64,000 nt of DNA from contig OY747710.1 in NCBI GenBank assembly GCA_963556495.2, positions 42,073,500 to 42,137,499 on the forward strand. Reading direction: 5' to 3'. A program made the translations under genes and the position numbers. Of the stretch, positions 1-47,404 are shown piece by piece. Every line of letters begins with the position of its first letter. The stretch's first letter is position 1. Below the pieces are notes generated by a model, which saw only the letters and a list, made by a program, of their open reading frames with translations, searched no databases and was not told the origin of the DNA. This DNA comes from Valencia hispanica. Taxonomy: Eukaryota > Chordata > Actinopteri > Cyprinodontiformes > Valenciidae.

Positions 1-1082
1 GAAGATAGTTCTTAATGACTTAGGCTGTATGTTTGGGGCCGTTGTCCTACTGCAGAATAAATTTGGGGCCAATCATACGCCTCCCTGATGGGGTTGCATG
101 ATGGATAAGTATCTGCCTTTATTTCTCAGCATTGATCACACAATTTGCAAAAATGTAGCCCCAAACGTTAAAGGAACCTCCACCATGCTTCACTGTTGCC
201 TGCAGACACTCATCATTGTGCCACTCTCCAGCCCTTTGACAAACTTGCTTTCTTCTACAGCCAAATATTTCACATTTTGACTAATCAATCCAGAGCACCT
301 GCTCCCATTGTTCTGCACCCCAGTTCCTATGTTTTCGTGTATACTTGAGTTGCTTGGCCTTGTTTCCACATCAGAGGTATGGCTTTTTGGCTGCAGCTCT
401 TCCATGAAAACCACTTCTGGCCAGATTTCTTCAGACAGTAGATAGGTGTACTACTGGTTTCTGTCAGTTCTGAGCTGGTGGCATTGCTGGACATATTCTG
501 ATTTCAAAAGGGAATACGCTTCATGCGCATTCCATCTGCTGCACTAAGTTTCCTCGACCACTGCGTCTACGATCCTCAACGTTGATCTTTTCTTTTTCTG
601 CTTCTTCAAAAGAGCTTTAACAGCACATCTTGAAACCCCAGTCTGCTTTATAATCTTTGTCTGGGAGAGGCCTTGCTGTGATGCAGTAGAACTATGTTGT
701 GTTTTGTTGCTCTGTTCAATCTTGCCATGACATGAAACTATCTTCCACAACCTCATCTTTGTAAACGCAGTTTTAAGCCTTCTACACAGCTTTTTCAGTT
801 TCATTTAATGACTGTTTTAACCTACGTGTGACACTGATGACCGTTAGCAACTGTTTGGTATAATTGGTTGATCATACACCTGACTATAATCCTACAAAAT
901 CCGTGACTTTTTTGAAGGCAAAGGTAGCAACACCAAATATTGATTTGATTTAGATTTTTCTTTTGTTTGCTCACTTTGCATTTTGTAAATTGATAAAAAT
1001 AAACAATCATTTATATTTCTGAAAGCATCCTTTGTTTACAGCATTTTTTCACACCTGCCTAAAGCTTTTGCACAGTACTGTA
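1..1082 (-). mobile_element. Degenerate Tc1-like transposon, cut by the window edge
   Basis: Read on the minus strand, the segment starts with a Tc1-type TIR (CAGTACTGTGCAAAAGC, inner edge near 1050), flanked by TA. A helix-turn-helix-like stretch (about 804-544) follows. Scrambled transposase remnants come after it, including the region that in Tc1 elements reads FQQDNGPKHTA near the left edge. Many stops and frameshifts are present. The other end lies outside the window. Confidence 0.7.
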
Positions 1083-2469
1083 CATGAGAGGTATGCAGCA
1101 TAAATCCCATCAACTACTTCCACACGCATGTTGAAAACATGCATGTAACAGAAGCTTTAAGACCCTAGTGAGTAAACAATGTCCCTCACGTATACCACAA
1201 TTCCTTTCAAGAAAATCAAAGGTTATGAGGATGTTTTTCTTTAAAAAAAACAAAACAACAAAAAAACAAAACAGGTTATGTTTATTTTATGTAAAAAACA
1301 AACATGGATAGTTATTGTACATGTACAGACAAAAAATTGAACTACAATGGAATGTTCAATTTTTTGGATACTTTTAGGTCTTTCGAGTTCAACACTAAAC
1401 ATCCAGGCAGCATCAGGTCCCAACATGAAAACCACACCATGGTTAGGATATTTCATACTTTCTGCATTCTGCACTGAGCTGGATCGGTCTTCGTACAGAA
1501 AAACGATGCATGTGGAAGCTCGGAGATGGTTCCTTTGTCTGCTGTAGCAGGGCATTGTCTTCTCTTTGAGATCGCAGAGCAGAGTTGCAGCTCTCTGGGT
1601 GTGCCCTCAGATCTCACAGTCTCAGGTACGCCACCTTTTGAAGACAGGAAGAATTTCAGCAAACACAGGAATCTCTAAAGAGCTCAGAAAGCAGAGTAGA
1701 AATAAAATGTCTGTTTCCTTAACACTTCAGGGTGCAATTTATTTTTTTGTTCCCTTAAAGCTCAAAAGTACTGGATCTATCCACTCTGCTCTACTTATTA
1801 GGACAGCAACAAAATATCTGCATTTACTCGTTTTCAAAAATAATAATAATAAAAAAAAAAAACAGATGGTAGAGATGAAACCAACTTCAATAAAACACAC
1901 ATTTAGATACACAAAGCCCAGAAAAATAAACGGGCTCAGTGCCCTCCTCTCCCTCCATCTGCTTTTCCTGGGTGTTTGCCTGCTGCAGACAATGGTTGCG
2001 CTCCACTGAGGGCTCTATATTGGGATGATGGATGAGGGCATTTGCCACACTCAAGGCCCTGTCTTCTCCGTCCCCGTGCCAATGTCTGCTCACCGCTCAA
2101 GCGCATCAGCTGTAATTCATATAAATGATACAAAATGGCAACTTAGAGGTGAAGTGGACAGAGAGACTCTATGAGAGGGCTGACTGGGAGACCAGAGGCC
2201 TGGGAGTCTGGACAGCAGAGAGGTGGGATATACTGACTGGAGAGAGCTGATCAGTTAGGAGGAAAAACTTGATTTAAAAGGAGAAAGCCGTGTGAATACA
2301 TGAAAGTAATCCTTCAGTGAGAATATTTTACAAACTTCCTGAAACACTCTGCCACGCAAGACACTGTTTAATGAAAAAAGCAAAGTCTGAATCTAACAGA
2401 AAACCATAATGCAATAACTTAAAACAATCATGTTCACATCTCAGATTTTACAAGAAAAGAAATAGAGCC
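1083..2469. other. No gene recognised
   Basis: AT-rich sequence with short chance ORFs on both strands (the longest, 147 codons at 1566, ends in low-complexity Asn/Lys). It could include the untranslated 3' end of ube3d, whose last exon is missing, but nothing proves it. Confidence 0.5.
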
Positions 2470-3070
2470 TTGAAAAAGTGTTCATAGCTCATGGATCCAT
2501 TTGATTTTATCACATTACATCCATAAGCTTGAATAATTTTATTGGGATTTAACGTGATGGACCAATCCAAAGGAATGTATGAGTGAAGTGGAAGGAAAAA
2601 TATGTTTTTCTCTTTGCAAAAATAGCCAGAGCTCTGTTAGACGGAATGAAGAGTCTGTCACAGATTAAGGTCTGGAAACTGGTCCATTGTAGTTCGGAGT
2701 CTATATTCACTGCTGGACAGTGAACCTCAAGTCTTGCTGCAGTTTTTACCCGCTAAACTTCTCCAAATACATCGTCTGAAGAACTGGCCCGCATCCTTGT
2801 CTTCGCTGTCTCCCACATTATGACAATGCTGCCACCATGTTTAACTGTGTCTTCAGGGTCACAAGCACCGGATTATGTCAGCCTTGATTAGGCAACAGTT
2901 CTCTCTGATGAAGCATCTCAGAATGAGCTGGAGTAATGTTTGGACAACGCTGTTCATCCTGAGGTGGCAAATTCACTACTACACATCAAGTCATCGGACT
3001 TTGTCCTGCATTTGTGAAAAACAAGATGAAGGACCAGATTTGGACAGAAAGTTATTGTTGCCATGAACAC
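2470..3070 (-). mobile_element. Tc1-like relic
   Basis: The left part (about 2470-2630) resembles the inner TIR of the common fish Tc1 family seen intact at 19525-21122 (attttattgggattt, then a gaccaa-type motif and gaagtggaagg). The stretch around 2820-2860 (gctgccaccatgtttaac) matches antisense transposase sequence of that family. It is heavily decayed, with no usable frame. Confidence 0.5.
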
Positions 3071-6044
3071 AAACTTCACGGTGAAGACCAGCAGCTGGAT
3101 GACTGTTTGGTTAACGCATCACAGACACAAAGCTAGTTCTCCTGCTCACAGTAGGTCTTTTTTCTCCCTTCTTGTAAATCAATGAGACTCCTGTGAGAAG
3201 CAGCACAAAAAGGCTTCTCAGATACATCTACAACTGTGAAATAGAAACTATGAACGCATTCAGGGTTTCCGACAGTAGTTCGGACCATTAAACTGAGCAT
3301 AATATGCTTAAGGCGGCTTTAGCTCTTTGATTTTATCAGAACCAACTCAAATATGAAACACCAGTAAAATATTGGGAGTAACACATCTAGCTGTTACGAC
3401 AGATTATATTTGCTACTTTAATTTTCCATCAGTACAAAAGCTCTTCAGTTGAAGGTTTACTACAAACAGGAGGTAGTTATTTGATGTCTGGGTATTAAAG
3501 GCGTTGAGACAAGGTAAGATAAGGAGCTGGTGGAGGGAGGTGAGCAATCCCAGTCTTTGATGCAAGCTGCTTATCAAAACGCTTCAAACTTGGCAAGCAG
3601 TACAGGGAATATTTCCTTCCATTTGAAGAAACAGACCGAGACGGGCGACAAGCAGAACCTGATTAAAGGAACATGGATAGAGTACTGTCAAACAGATAAT
3701 AGGGTTATTGGCCTATATATTAACATGATACTACATTGTTATTACCATGGGTGTGTCTGCAGAGATAGTAATATAGATTAAAAAAAAGAATACTCCTGCA
3801 GTATTTTTACAAGATGATGCTCTGTGCCTGTAGGCAGACTAAGCAAGAGGAACTGAAACATGTCCCGTTTCCTTCTGTCCATGCATCCATCTTTCTATAT
3901 CTTTCGGTTTTTAACATTTTTCATAATACACATCAATTCATCTTGAACATATCTTTTTGTTTTGTTCTAAATTGTTCCTATAAGAAACATTGTGGAACAA
4001 TTTTTGCAGAGTGGGTTTCATCTGGGGTGTGTGTGTGTGTGTGTGCTTGGCTGTGTGTGGGGAGGCAGAAAGAGGAGCTTGCCCAAGAAGCTGTTCATGT
4101 AAGAACTGCCACAGCCCCGAGCTGTTTGACTTTTAAACACTAACTAAATCGAAAATTAACACACTCTGAATGCATTCATTTACTCCAGCTTATTTTTACC
4201 CATTTGACTCACCCTGCACATTTACTGCATTGTTTAGCTGTTTAGTTGGATGACTACTTTGTACTTTTATTTGAGTAAAAATATGTTGAAGTAGTGCTAC
4301 TTTTACTTGAGTACAATGTTTGGGTACTCTACCCACTTCTGTCAATAACCTTATTGCTCTATGCACACCAAACCGAGCTGGTTTGAAATACAACCATATT
4401 GGTACTAGTATGCCTAGCTGGGCTGGTACCAGGGAGCTGCCATTACGCATGCTAGAAAACTGGCATTGTTTCCAGGGATAGAGGAAAGAGCTGAGCCATC
4501 ATTATTAACATCTGCTTCACCACTCAATCTGCTGCTACGATGTGGCTGGTCTGCCAAGAAACTGTTCTTTGGCCATAAGGTAGGCGATAACCAGTTACCA
4601 TTTTCACTTTGGGTGACGGATTAACATCGTAGACAGCTTCTACTTTCCCATCAGCATCAGTGATGCAACTCAAGTCATGCAAAACTGTTTAGTGGCCAGT
4701 GCTTTACTCATTACCAGACAAGTCGGGTCCAGAACTGATGTGATACAGGACAGCATCGAACACCCAGAGCTCAGCTGATGAATTCCTGTTAGACATTGGC
4801 TCATGAGCAATCATTCTAGATGCCAGCAAGTTGGGGGAGGTCATTTATTAAAGGGGGGGGGGATCAAAGCAGCTCTGGACTGCGACGAAAACCGAGGCAA
4901 TGCACCTGCTCCTCTCTAATGTAAATCACTCTGTTTCTAACATGTCTGTGGGAGGGAAGAGGAGATTAATGGAGGAATGAGTGTGGGCGGAAGAGGCAGA
5001 CAGGCACTGTTCTTTTTCCTGACCAGAAGAGCGACACTCTTGAACTGGATCTACTTTACAGCCCATTACGCCGGCGGTGGAGAGAGGAGAGCGGCAACCC
5101 AGACGTTGGACACAGGCCGGGTTATGGCACAGACTGGGAATGAAATTAAACTAAAAAAAAACACAGACTCACACAGGTCAACATTTTTCTCAGCAGACAG
5201 CGTCTCATTGCTGTGGTGGGTGGCATCTGTATCTTTTGATGGAGAAAAGAGTGAAGAATTTCAATGGATGTTCATTGAAGCATTTATAAAGGTCTTTAAT
5301 AATTACCCCTCCAAAAATGAAGCATGATCATGTGATTTCATTTAAAAAGATTGATCTTTTTGCAGGCTGCAGGACTAATTTGAGACATTCTGATCTACCA
5401 CAGGAAAGATTATAAATACATTTCTCATGGGAACAATGGCTGCATTCTGTTAAGTGAGCAGGCTCACGAGTTCCTGAAAGTCACAGTTCAAACAGTAGAC
5501 ACTTAGACTAGTCATAATGAAACTGGTACCAACATCATTAGGTATGGCTCTGTTTCGTTTTTAAAGTGTCTCGGTGAGCACTGGATGGATAATGAAAGTT
5601 GCTGTTGTTGTGTTTCTAACTTTGCCCTTTCATTTTGGAGAATGTAGGAATTCTTCTGTAAAGCTCTTTTAGTAATCATCATGTGACACACACACAATGT
5701 TCATGATTACGTGTACTTCATGCTTTTTTGGGGTAAAGTTTATTAAATTTACAGTGTTTTGCTGCATATGGACAGTAATTTGTGAGTTGATGTGGCGCTA
5801 CCATGGTGTTTTTTCTCTCGATAGGCCACCCCTCATTAGTACAGACAGTGTGTTGGCATAGAGTATCACAAGATAATGTACAGTTATTATTGGGTAAATG
5901 CTTTCTATTTTTATAGCCCTTGAGTATAAATTAGACATATACATAGTGTCTCATAAGTTTCCATACATATGGTTTACAACCTCTTGTTTTGTCATATTTC
6001 AGATACCCTAGAAGATGCATCTGAATACACAGCAATGAACTGAA
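3071..6044. other. No gene recognised
   Basis: Contains a (TG)n run at about 4026-4045, the repeat at 4196-4335 and a G-run near 4852-4861. No conserved coding pattern was seen. The 116-codon ORF at 4977 has no recognised homology. Confidence 0.5.
4196..4335. repeat. Short interspersed repeat
   Basis: The motif tgctacttttacttgagtac and then gggtactctacccactt is a frequent fish repeat, likely the end of a MITE. No matching opposite end was found. Confidence 0.4.
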
Positions 6045-6670
6045 ATCATTCGGAGGGGAGCTTCAGGAAGCAGTCGCATGGTTGCAAACAAATTTTTAGA
6101 GGAGCATAGAAACTGAAAGCTGCTTCTCCATGTTTGGTTCTGATTGAAGGGATATTGAGTAGACTGGAATTAGAGGACCTGAGTGTTCTGGTGGGTTGGT
6201 ATGGTGACAATATATCTTCAATATACTTTGGTACTAAGCCATTCAATGATTTATAAACTAGTACAAGTATTTTTAAGGTTATTCTCTGAGCTACAGGGAG
6301 CCAGTTAAAGACTTTAGACATGGGGTGATGTGCTCTACTTTCCTGGTTCTAGTGAGGACACGAGCAGCAGCGTTCTGGATCAGCTCCAGCTGTCTAAATT
6401 TACTTTTTAGGCAGACATGTGAGAACGCTGTTGCAGTAATCAATCCGACTAAAGATAAACGCATGGATTAGTTTTTCTAGGTCCTGTTGTGACATTGGTC
6501 GTTTAATCCTAGAAATTTTCTTCAGGTGATAGAAGGCTGACCTTGTTATTGCATTTATGTGACCCTGGAAGTTCAGGTCTGAGTCCATTACTACACCTAC
6601 ATTTCCAATCAGCAACCAATCAGCAATTTTATCTAGACATGTGTTATTTATGGGCATAGACATCAGCGTT
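6045..6670 (-). mobile_element. L2-type LINE fragment, reverse-transcriptase C-terminal part
   Basis: The minus-strand translation includes [40 protein letters not shown] and, further on, SNSSLLNIPSIRTKHGEAAF. These match the copies at 19456-21915 and 39540-40906. Frames are broken and the 3' tail is missing. Confidence 0.85.
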
Positions 6671-7542
6671 GCATTTTTTTTTTTACCAAAGAAGCTGGAG
6701 ATGAGGAAGAAATTTTCATTTCATATCACTGAAGATCCCCGCAGAAGCTCTCCATTTTAAAATGTTATAGAAGGATCAATTGTCTGTTTCTTTTTGTTTT
6801 TTTCCTCACATTGACGAAAAAAAAAATTCTCAATGTGAATTTCTTTCCAACTCCAAGATTTAACAATAAAAAGCAATGGGGAAAAAAAAGTTCCAATTGC
6901 ATTAATAATAGCTACAAGACTCCAGTCTATTTTTTATATTCAGGAGAAATTAAACTTTAAAGTGTAGGAGTTACTTTCACATGTTCTGAGCAGGAAGTTG
7001 AGGATAATAGTGCTAATTACCCCCCAGTTACTAAGCTCAAAACAGCTTTGAGAACAGAGATGTCAGCAAACTGAACACCCATTATCAAGTCCAAAGGGGT
7101 CTTCTTTCAACTTGGACTAACTCTGCATATTTTGCACAATTACAAGTGTATAGAAGAAGAGGAGCAGCCAAAAGTAAAAACTATAAATTTGCTGCACATA
7201 ATCCTCAAAGCGAGATTGCAAACTGAAGGCTCTGAATCACGGAATTAATTAAGGCAAGATGAAAACATTGTCAAGCACTACTGAGTAAAAAAAAAAAAGT
7301 TGCCACAGGTTAAAACTGTGCGAGCAAGTGATTGCTGTCAGCTAGACAAGCTTTTTACAGAAGGATAATGATCAATGAGAGGACCTACAGCCTCTCTTTG
7401 GATTGAAAACACAGATTCAGTATGAAAAATTTCTTTTTACAGCTTTATATAAACTAAGATTAAAAGAAATCCTTGATAAAGCAAAACCGCTGCATGCTGA
7501 AGTCATTATCGGAGGCTTCACAAGAAACTGGTAACTCCTCAC

Positions 7543-41088
<33,546 letters not shown>

Positions 41089-42955
41089 TCAGACAATTAG
41101 CATCCAGGGAGATATTAAAATAAATAAATAAATATATTCACTGCCAAAGTAAAGAGGCTTAATTAACATCAGAAGATCCGAAGAAAAATAAAAACATACA
41201 CCCAGTCGGGGCTAGTAAAGCGGCGCTTTCTTTACCCCGGGTCAAAGCGTAACAAGAGTGGGTGCATTCGTTAACAGTCAGCCGGAGGAAGACCCGGATA
41301 AACTTGAGAAGAAGCGGAGTGGGAGGAGTTTTAACTCTTTAAATGGAAGAGGAGCTGGCAGAGCGATCACAGTTTATTCCGTCAGTAACTACTGCATAGA
41401 TAAACTAACAATTATAATATTTATTGTCTAATACACACCATGTGAAATCAGAATATTTTATAGATACACGAAGTGAGTTTACGCATTACAGTCTTTTTTT
41501 TTTTTTTTTTTTTTACCAGTCAGCGTCAGGGCACTCAGTCATCCAAGTGGATTGGAACGAGCGATGTAATTCTGGTAATTTAAATTAAATACACGTTTAC
41601 CGATACATTTTACAATGTTTATAGGAGAAGAGCCTCATGTACCAAGCAAAATACGATATGATAAAAAAAGTTATCAAATAAATAAAAACAACAAAATGGG
41701 GGTAGACAATGAAAAAGAATTCACCTTCAAATTCAATGAAGCTGTTAACCAATAAATGTCCAGACCTTTAAACCTCCGCCCGCTGGCTGGGGGCCTTCAT
41801 CCGTGACAGCACTTGCAAGCCTTTATTTCTGTTAGTGATGATGATCTTCCGCTTACAGCTAATGACATTTAAGCCCTATTATTTCGTCGAACCAATAAAA
41901 AAAATCGTATTTTAATGCAAAAATGTAGGATTAATGAAATGTGTTTTACCCGTTTAAAGGTTATTTTCAAAAGATACTTTTAATCTGAAAGTTGAGCACA
42001 TCTGGTACCTACCATAGACTGTATGTACTTACACAGTAGGACTGCGCCCACCCAGCGCATCACCTCGCAGGCTGACGAATGGCGCGCACCCACAGTAACT
42101 AAAAAAAGGAGAAAGCAGGAGAGAATTATCCGGTTAAAGACTTCAAAATAAACGTTATGAGCGATCTGAAACTATCAACTGCTAAAGAAGGACCAAACAA
42201 ACGTATTACTAACTAAAAATGAACTGATAATGTCATATTTTTATGAACATCGTGAACTTTTGTTCTAAATAAAATTAAAAAAAAGTGAAAAACAACCTAC
42301 AAAGTGAATTTGAATTTAAACGCTACCGTTTGTCTCCTTTTCGCACACTAGGCTGAACGGAGCCCAGTGTTGCACTAAAAAAACATCATAGTGATGTTGT
42401 ACCGGCCATAATCAAAAATAAATAGCCTAAAGCAATATTTAAATGTCTTTATAAAGTCATTGATTTGCCAAAAGTGCACCAATGAAATTAAAATGAAGTT
42501 ATTTTGCAGTAAAAAAAAAAAAGAAAAAAAGAAAAAAAAAAATATATATATATATAGTTTCTTTTTAGCTATATTTAGCTATTCATCTAAAAATCACTGT
42601 TCCTAGAATTTTGGATTTTGAATGTCTGTACGAAATAAACAGACATAAATTATATGGAACGGAGTAAAGGAAAATTAAGATAGACAACGAAATAATACAT
42701 AGGCTACAATAAATATAGATAATGAAGACTGAATCAGTTACTACTTTGTATACCATAACAGTTTAAAACCCTTCCTTTAAGTTTTGGTGATGCATTTGTT
42801 TACATATGAATTACTTTATGGAGCCGTTGATTTATTTTTCTATTCATTCTTAGCTGTAGCAGGTGTGGCCCCCTATGGTTTTGTGGTACTGGTATGAAAA
42901 TAAGTGATGCACTGTACAAGTCAAACTGTACAGCTTTTATTTTGAAAGCGCCGGA
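41089..42955. promoter_or_regulatory. Shared ube3d/dop1a upstream region
   Basis: This 1.9-kb stretch lies between the ube3d start codon and the candidate first dop1a exon. Its two edges (about 41160-41380 and 42940 onward) are richer in CpG than the AT-rich middle. A T-tract lies at 41494-41514 and an A-rich tract at about 42511-42542. No TATA box is convincing on either side. Divergent genes this close often share regulation, but that is inference. Confidence 0.45.
41494..41514. repeat. Poly-T tract
   Basis: A run of 21 T lies in the ube3d/dop1a intergenic region. Confidence 0.97.
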
Positions 42956-43087
42956 CGCAGCTTGTGTGCGCGCGCGGGGACTTTACAGCACGAGCGGATA
43001 GGTGGAGGAGCAGGCGGACGTATCTGCTCTGCAGTGCAGCCTGGGAGCTGTCAGTCGTTTAGCTTTGTGCTCGTAGCGATGGCAGCT
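42956..43087 (+). other. dop1a: Candidate non-coding first exon of dop1a
   Basis: This CpG-rich segment ends in a strong donor, GCT|GTAAGT at 43088. It lies upstream of, and in line with, the coding exons on the plus strand. Its 5' edge is not determined. It contains an ATG at 43079. If spliced to the acceptor at 47638/47639, that ATG opens a four-codon uORF (Met-Ala-Ala-Gly-stop). A second donor further on (ACG|GTAAGG near 43355) could extend the exon. No transcript evidence is available. Confidence 0.5.
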
Positions 43088-44899
43088 GTAAGTCCACCTC
43101 AGTTTATTTACAAACAGCGGGACTGTACGAAGAAGGGCCGGAATATGTAGGATAGAGTCATTTATTTCCCGCTTTTAGAATATTACCTTCAAAGGACCTG
43201 CACTGTGTGAACGGGTGTCACTGGAGCCGGGCCCAGCTGCTTTTAAACAAGCTGTAGCTAAACAGCTAGCCATGACACATTTCTGACGCTGTCAGCCGTT
43301 TTTACTTGTCGTTTCGGATACATGGTTGAATGACAGTCCTTTGTCTGGAGACGGTAAGGTGGTTTTTGTCCAATAGTTTGTATCACATAACCTGCGCGGG
43401 GTGAAATTAGCTCATCTAGCTCGTGACAATTAGGAAGCTATTAGCCAGGACGATACAGTACCCCTACTCTATTTTAGCCTTCTTAATAACAACCCACACA
43501 CAGAAAGGTCAATAATGATATCAGTGAGTTATTAGGTTGTTGTTTTTTTAAATCGTGTGTTCCACTAATGGGCGTTCAAACACGTATTCACCCTGCTCCA
43601 CATAAGTTATTTTTTTTGGTCAATAGTGCCCTTCTGGGACTTAACGTTTCTACCTGTTACAAGCTAATATTTGATCAGGTTATGTGTCTTTAATTAATTG
43701 TCGAAACAAGTCACCGCGGTCCTGTGTTTGTTCCCCCACCTGAGCCAACTTCCATCACATACACCTGTGTAAACCACGAGTCAGCCAATCACGAGGCGGG
43801 GCTCCAGGTGAACGGGTCGTGTCCAGGAAACGTTGAAACTCTAACCAGGTACTAAGCTGACTGGAGGAGATGATCTCATAGAAGCCTGACGGAGTCCTTC
43901 GAGCAAGGCACGAAGGGTTAAAGCCTCGGGCCTTGCAGGACAACATGGGCTTGTCAGCTTATTCGTTTTTGATATGTTGTAAATTATTTAGTAATGATAA
44001 ATATGTACCCTCCCCAAAAAGAAAGTTCTGTATTCACATGCCTCAGGCAATATCAGATATAGCAGCTGATCAGTTAACCACATAGCTCTGATCTGTGTAA
44101 AGGATCAGTGCAATCTGGAATGAATCAAAATATTTTTGTTGGGGTATAGCCATTTCAGCAAGAAGGCAGTTTTTATTTTTATGTTTTACATGATAAAAAC
44201 ATAAATCAATAAACAAACAAACAAAAACATTACATTACAGTTGCAATATACAGAGAAGCAATAAAAAGTTTCGATCCAGGCTACACTAAATCTATGTTTA
44301 CTTAATAGCTCTGAACAAATAGGGTTTTTAACCTTGACTTGAGTTGCTTTAAAAAAAAAAATTGAAACATTGAATTGTGGAACTCCAAACTTCATTACCA
44401 AGCTGTTTAATATCAGCAGACATTTGAGATCGATGGTGACTAGACAGTATCTGTAATGGTAAAAAAAATGCTCAGCTGCCTCGTCTCTTGGGTTTATTGA
44501 ACGGTCTAAAAATGGTTTGAACCGCCCGGTTTCGAATGTTCAGTGTGATAGAAAGACGGCCAATACTGAAACTAAACCACCAGACAAAACCGCTGCTCAA
44601 AATGGTAATTCTTGAATCACTTGGCCATTCTGTCATCCACTTCTTACTGTTAAGAGCAGGAATCTGAGGATAAGTTGGACAGTGTTTAAAATGAATCAGG
44701 CAAACATTTATCTGATGAGTCAATGCTGCTTTTCGAAGCTAACTTTTCATTCCAAGGTGCTAGAAACGAAAGTGTATTCACGGCTCCAAGGATGTATCGA
44801 GGATAATGGCATCACAGAAGTTTCAGTCGGGAGAGACGAAACAACTTACAAATAATAAACAACAGTAAAAATACGATTGAAATATAAGACAGTGTTAAT
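43088..44899. other. Start of dop1a intron 1, nothing else recognised
   Basis: CpG content falls within the first 400 bases. An alternative donor (GTAAGG) lies near 43355. The 60-70-codon ORFs here are unconvincing. Confidence 0.5.
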
Positions 44900-46440
44900 C
44901 AGCTATACAATAGCCATGGTAAAAAGTAATGTAGGAAAATAGTCAAAACTACTGTTTACATAGAAGGAAAAAACACCATACGAAGTAGAAGACACAGACT
45001 CAAGATTGAGACACAAGATGGCAGCAGCAAAAGATTCAGTGCGGACAGGTCTGGTTACTAAGCACCCAACGTTTAAGATTACAGCGGAAAATGTTTTTTG
45101 TAATGTCTCTAATTGTTGACGAAATGGTGTTCCATTCCTGCGAGGCTCTAATTGAGAAAGCTGACTGACTAAAATAACTCTGGACACTTCTCTTGTGATT
45201 CTATGTTTACTTCTTCTGAAACTAGCAAATTCATAGAGAGGTGGTGGGGCCATTCCATGTTGAGTTTTATATATCTGACAGATTGGTGACCATAATAAAA
45301 TGTTCCCAACTTAAGAAACTATTCCGATAAGATGGCACAGTGATGACAATTCCTTGTTTTTTTTTGTCAAGTACTTTTAGTGCCTTTCTATATAAAGACA
45401 GCAATGGTTTCATAATAATGGAGTTAGTCTGAGACCAACTTGTGAAGCGAGAGAAGATCAGTGAGTGCATTAAGAGTTTAGCATCCAGGATAGACATGGC
45501 GTTTCAAATAAATCGGAAATTAGCTCAATTAAATTGGACCTTTTTACAAATTTGGAGTCCAGATGAATGCCTATGTATTTATATTCTTGGACAATTTGTA
45601 GTTTTTCTCCTGCATCTTAAGTTACCTTATAGGATTTATTGAAAAGCATACCTACAGTATTTGACACATTGAGCTGTTTAGTAACAGGGAGATTTGAAGG
45701 ACGATTATTTACTCAGTAACATCTGGTGATTTATTGTATCAAATTCCTTCTTAAGGTCAAGAAAAACTGCTCCCACAATATTCTAACTGTCTAGTGATAG
45801 CTTGATTATCTCAGTAAAATAGCAGTTAGCTGACTTGGTTGAATGATTGGGTCAAAAGCCAAATTGTAATGGGTAAAGACAAAAATAACTGTCTAAATGA
45901 TCTATAATTTGCTCAGCTATCAGTTTTTCAAGGATCTTAGACATTACAGGTACAATTCTTATAGGCCTGTAATTAGAAACAGACTGTGGGTTTCCTGACT
46001 TAAAAATGGGTGATTCTACAATAGCTGTTTTCCAGGTATTTGGAAACTCTGCTTGACCGATGGACTGATGAATGCTTTTTGTGATGGAACTAACTAGTGC
46101 TGAACTGATGTTCTTGAGCATATTTTTATCCATTCCATATATGTCTTTGGCTTTGGAAGGTTTCAAATTTTGAATCATTGCTTCAGTATTTGACTCAGTT
46201 GCACATGCAAGAAAACCAGACTGGGTTCTGCTGATGGAGTTTTACACACCTACTGGTAAAATGCTCTGTGTAATAGCTGTAACCGAGTTGATAAAATACT
46301 GATTAAGTCTCACTGCAACTTCGGCAGGATTTCTAATACAATTTCCATCAACAATTAGTTCAAAAGATTTTCTTTTTTTTTGTTCTCGCCCCATTACCTT
46401 TCCCAGCTGATCCCATATTCTAAACGAAACGAGAAAGCCA
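44900..46440 (-). mobile_element. Non-LTR LINE fragment, reverse transcriptase
   Basis: The minus-strand translation includes MIQNLKPSKAKDIYGMDKNM, then SGNPQSVSNYRPIRIVPVMS and KILEKLIAEQIIDHL (46178-45852). Downstream pieces are at 45497-45267 and 45253-44903. This is an old jockey-group-like RT, distinct from the L2 copies above. Many frame breaks are present. It lies in the first dop1a intron, antisense to the gene. Confidence 0.75.
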
Positions 46441-46459
46441 GCTAAGGTGAAGCCTCATC

Positions 46460-46985
46460 GCCCTTCGAATGTTTTTGAGCAAGTAATCCACCTCTTTACT
46501 TCCTGTAGACTCTACTACTGTAATATTGTGGCATGGAACAGTCATCTGTTCACAGGTGGTCCAGAATGCAGCCGCTCTTACTGACACGTACAGGTCATAG
46601 GGTACTTTTCACTCCCGTGTTCAAGTCCCTGCACTGGCTATCTGTATTTTATAGAATCCGGTTCAAGTTGCCGTTTGTCTTCAACTAAAGTCTCAGGATG
46701 ATGGGGCTTTTTCATTACCGGGTCTCAGGCTGTGGAATAGTCTTCCAGCGAACATTAGGGCTGCTCAGTCATGTTCAAACACTGTTAAAGACCCTTTTTT
46801 TTTTAGCTAGCTTTTAGCTCAGAGTTGACTAAATGTATTGTAATTCTGTTTTGTGTTTTATTTCAGTCATTTTGATTTATAGTTTTTTTTTAAATTGGTC
46901 TTCTCCACCACGTAAAGCACTGGGGTCAGCAATTGCTGTTGTAACTGTGCTATATAAATAAATTGACATTGACATTGCTTCATTG
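46460..46985 (+). mobile_element. L2-type LINE 3' fragment
   Basis: The plus strand shows decayed RT C-terminus (QNAAALT near 46565, then FKSLHWL-like) and the 3' end gtaaagcactggggtcagca, then aaataaattgacattgacat. It is placed tail-out against the antisense LINE at 44900-46440. Confidence 0.65.
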
Positions 46986-47325
46986 ACCTGATAATTGAGT
47001 CAGTATGTGGTGTAAACAACTTGACCGCTTGGGTCAGTCTGCTTTGTACAAGCTTTCAGACTCTATGTGCTGTAAGGGATAATGGCAGTCGGAGCTGCAT
47101 TGTATAGAAAACAGCTCTGAAATTCAGCAAAGCCACAGAATGTTAAGTATTTTCTATAATAACGGTGACAACTTTCGACAGCACAGTAAATTTCATATAA
47201 AAGCAGAAAAATTATAGAAGTGCTTGTTTACTAGCTAAAGTAATAGTAGGTGACTAATGTACTGTACCTGCAATGTCTATAAATGTCTACAAATAAATAG
47301 CTTTGAAGTAATTTCTAAACACAGT

Positions 47326-47328
<3 letters not shown>

Positions 47329-47399
<71 letters not shown>
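47329..47399. repeat. (AT)n microsatellite
   Basis: A perfect AT tract of about 71 bp lies about 240 bp upstream of the acceptor of the first coding dop1a exon. Confidence 0.98.

Positions 47400-47404
<5 letters not shown>

Noticed and set aside
1566..2009. 147-codon plus-strand ORF
   Set aside because: It has no recognisable domain, a low-complexity Asn/Lys run, and no splice or conservation support.
4977..5327. 116-codon ORF in a locally GC-richer segment
   Set aside because: No homology recognised, and the composition shifts to Lys/Asn-rich mid-frame. It is probably chance.
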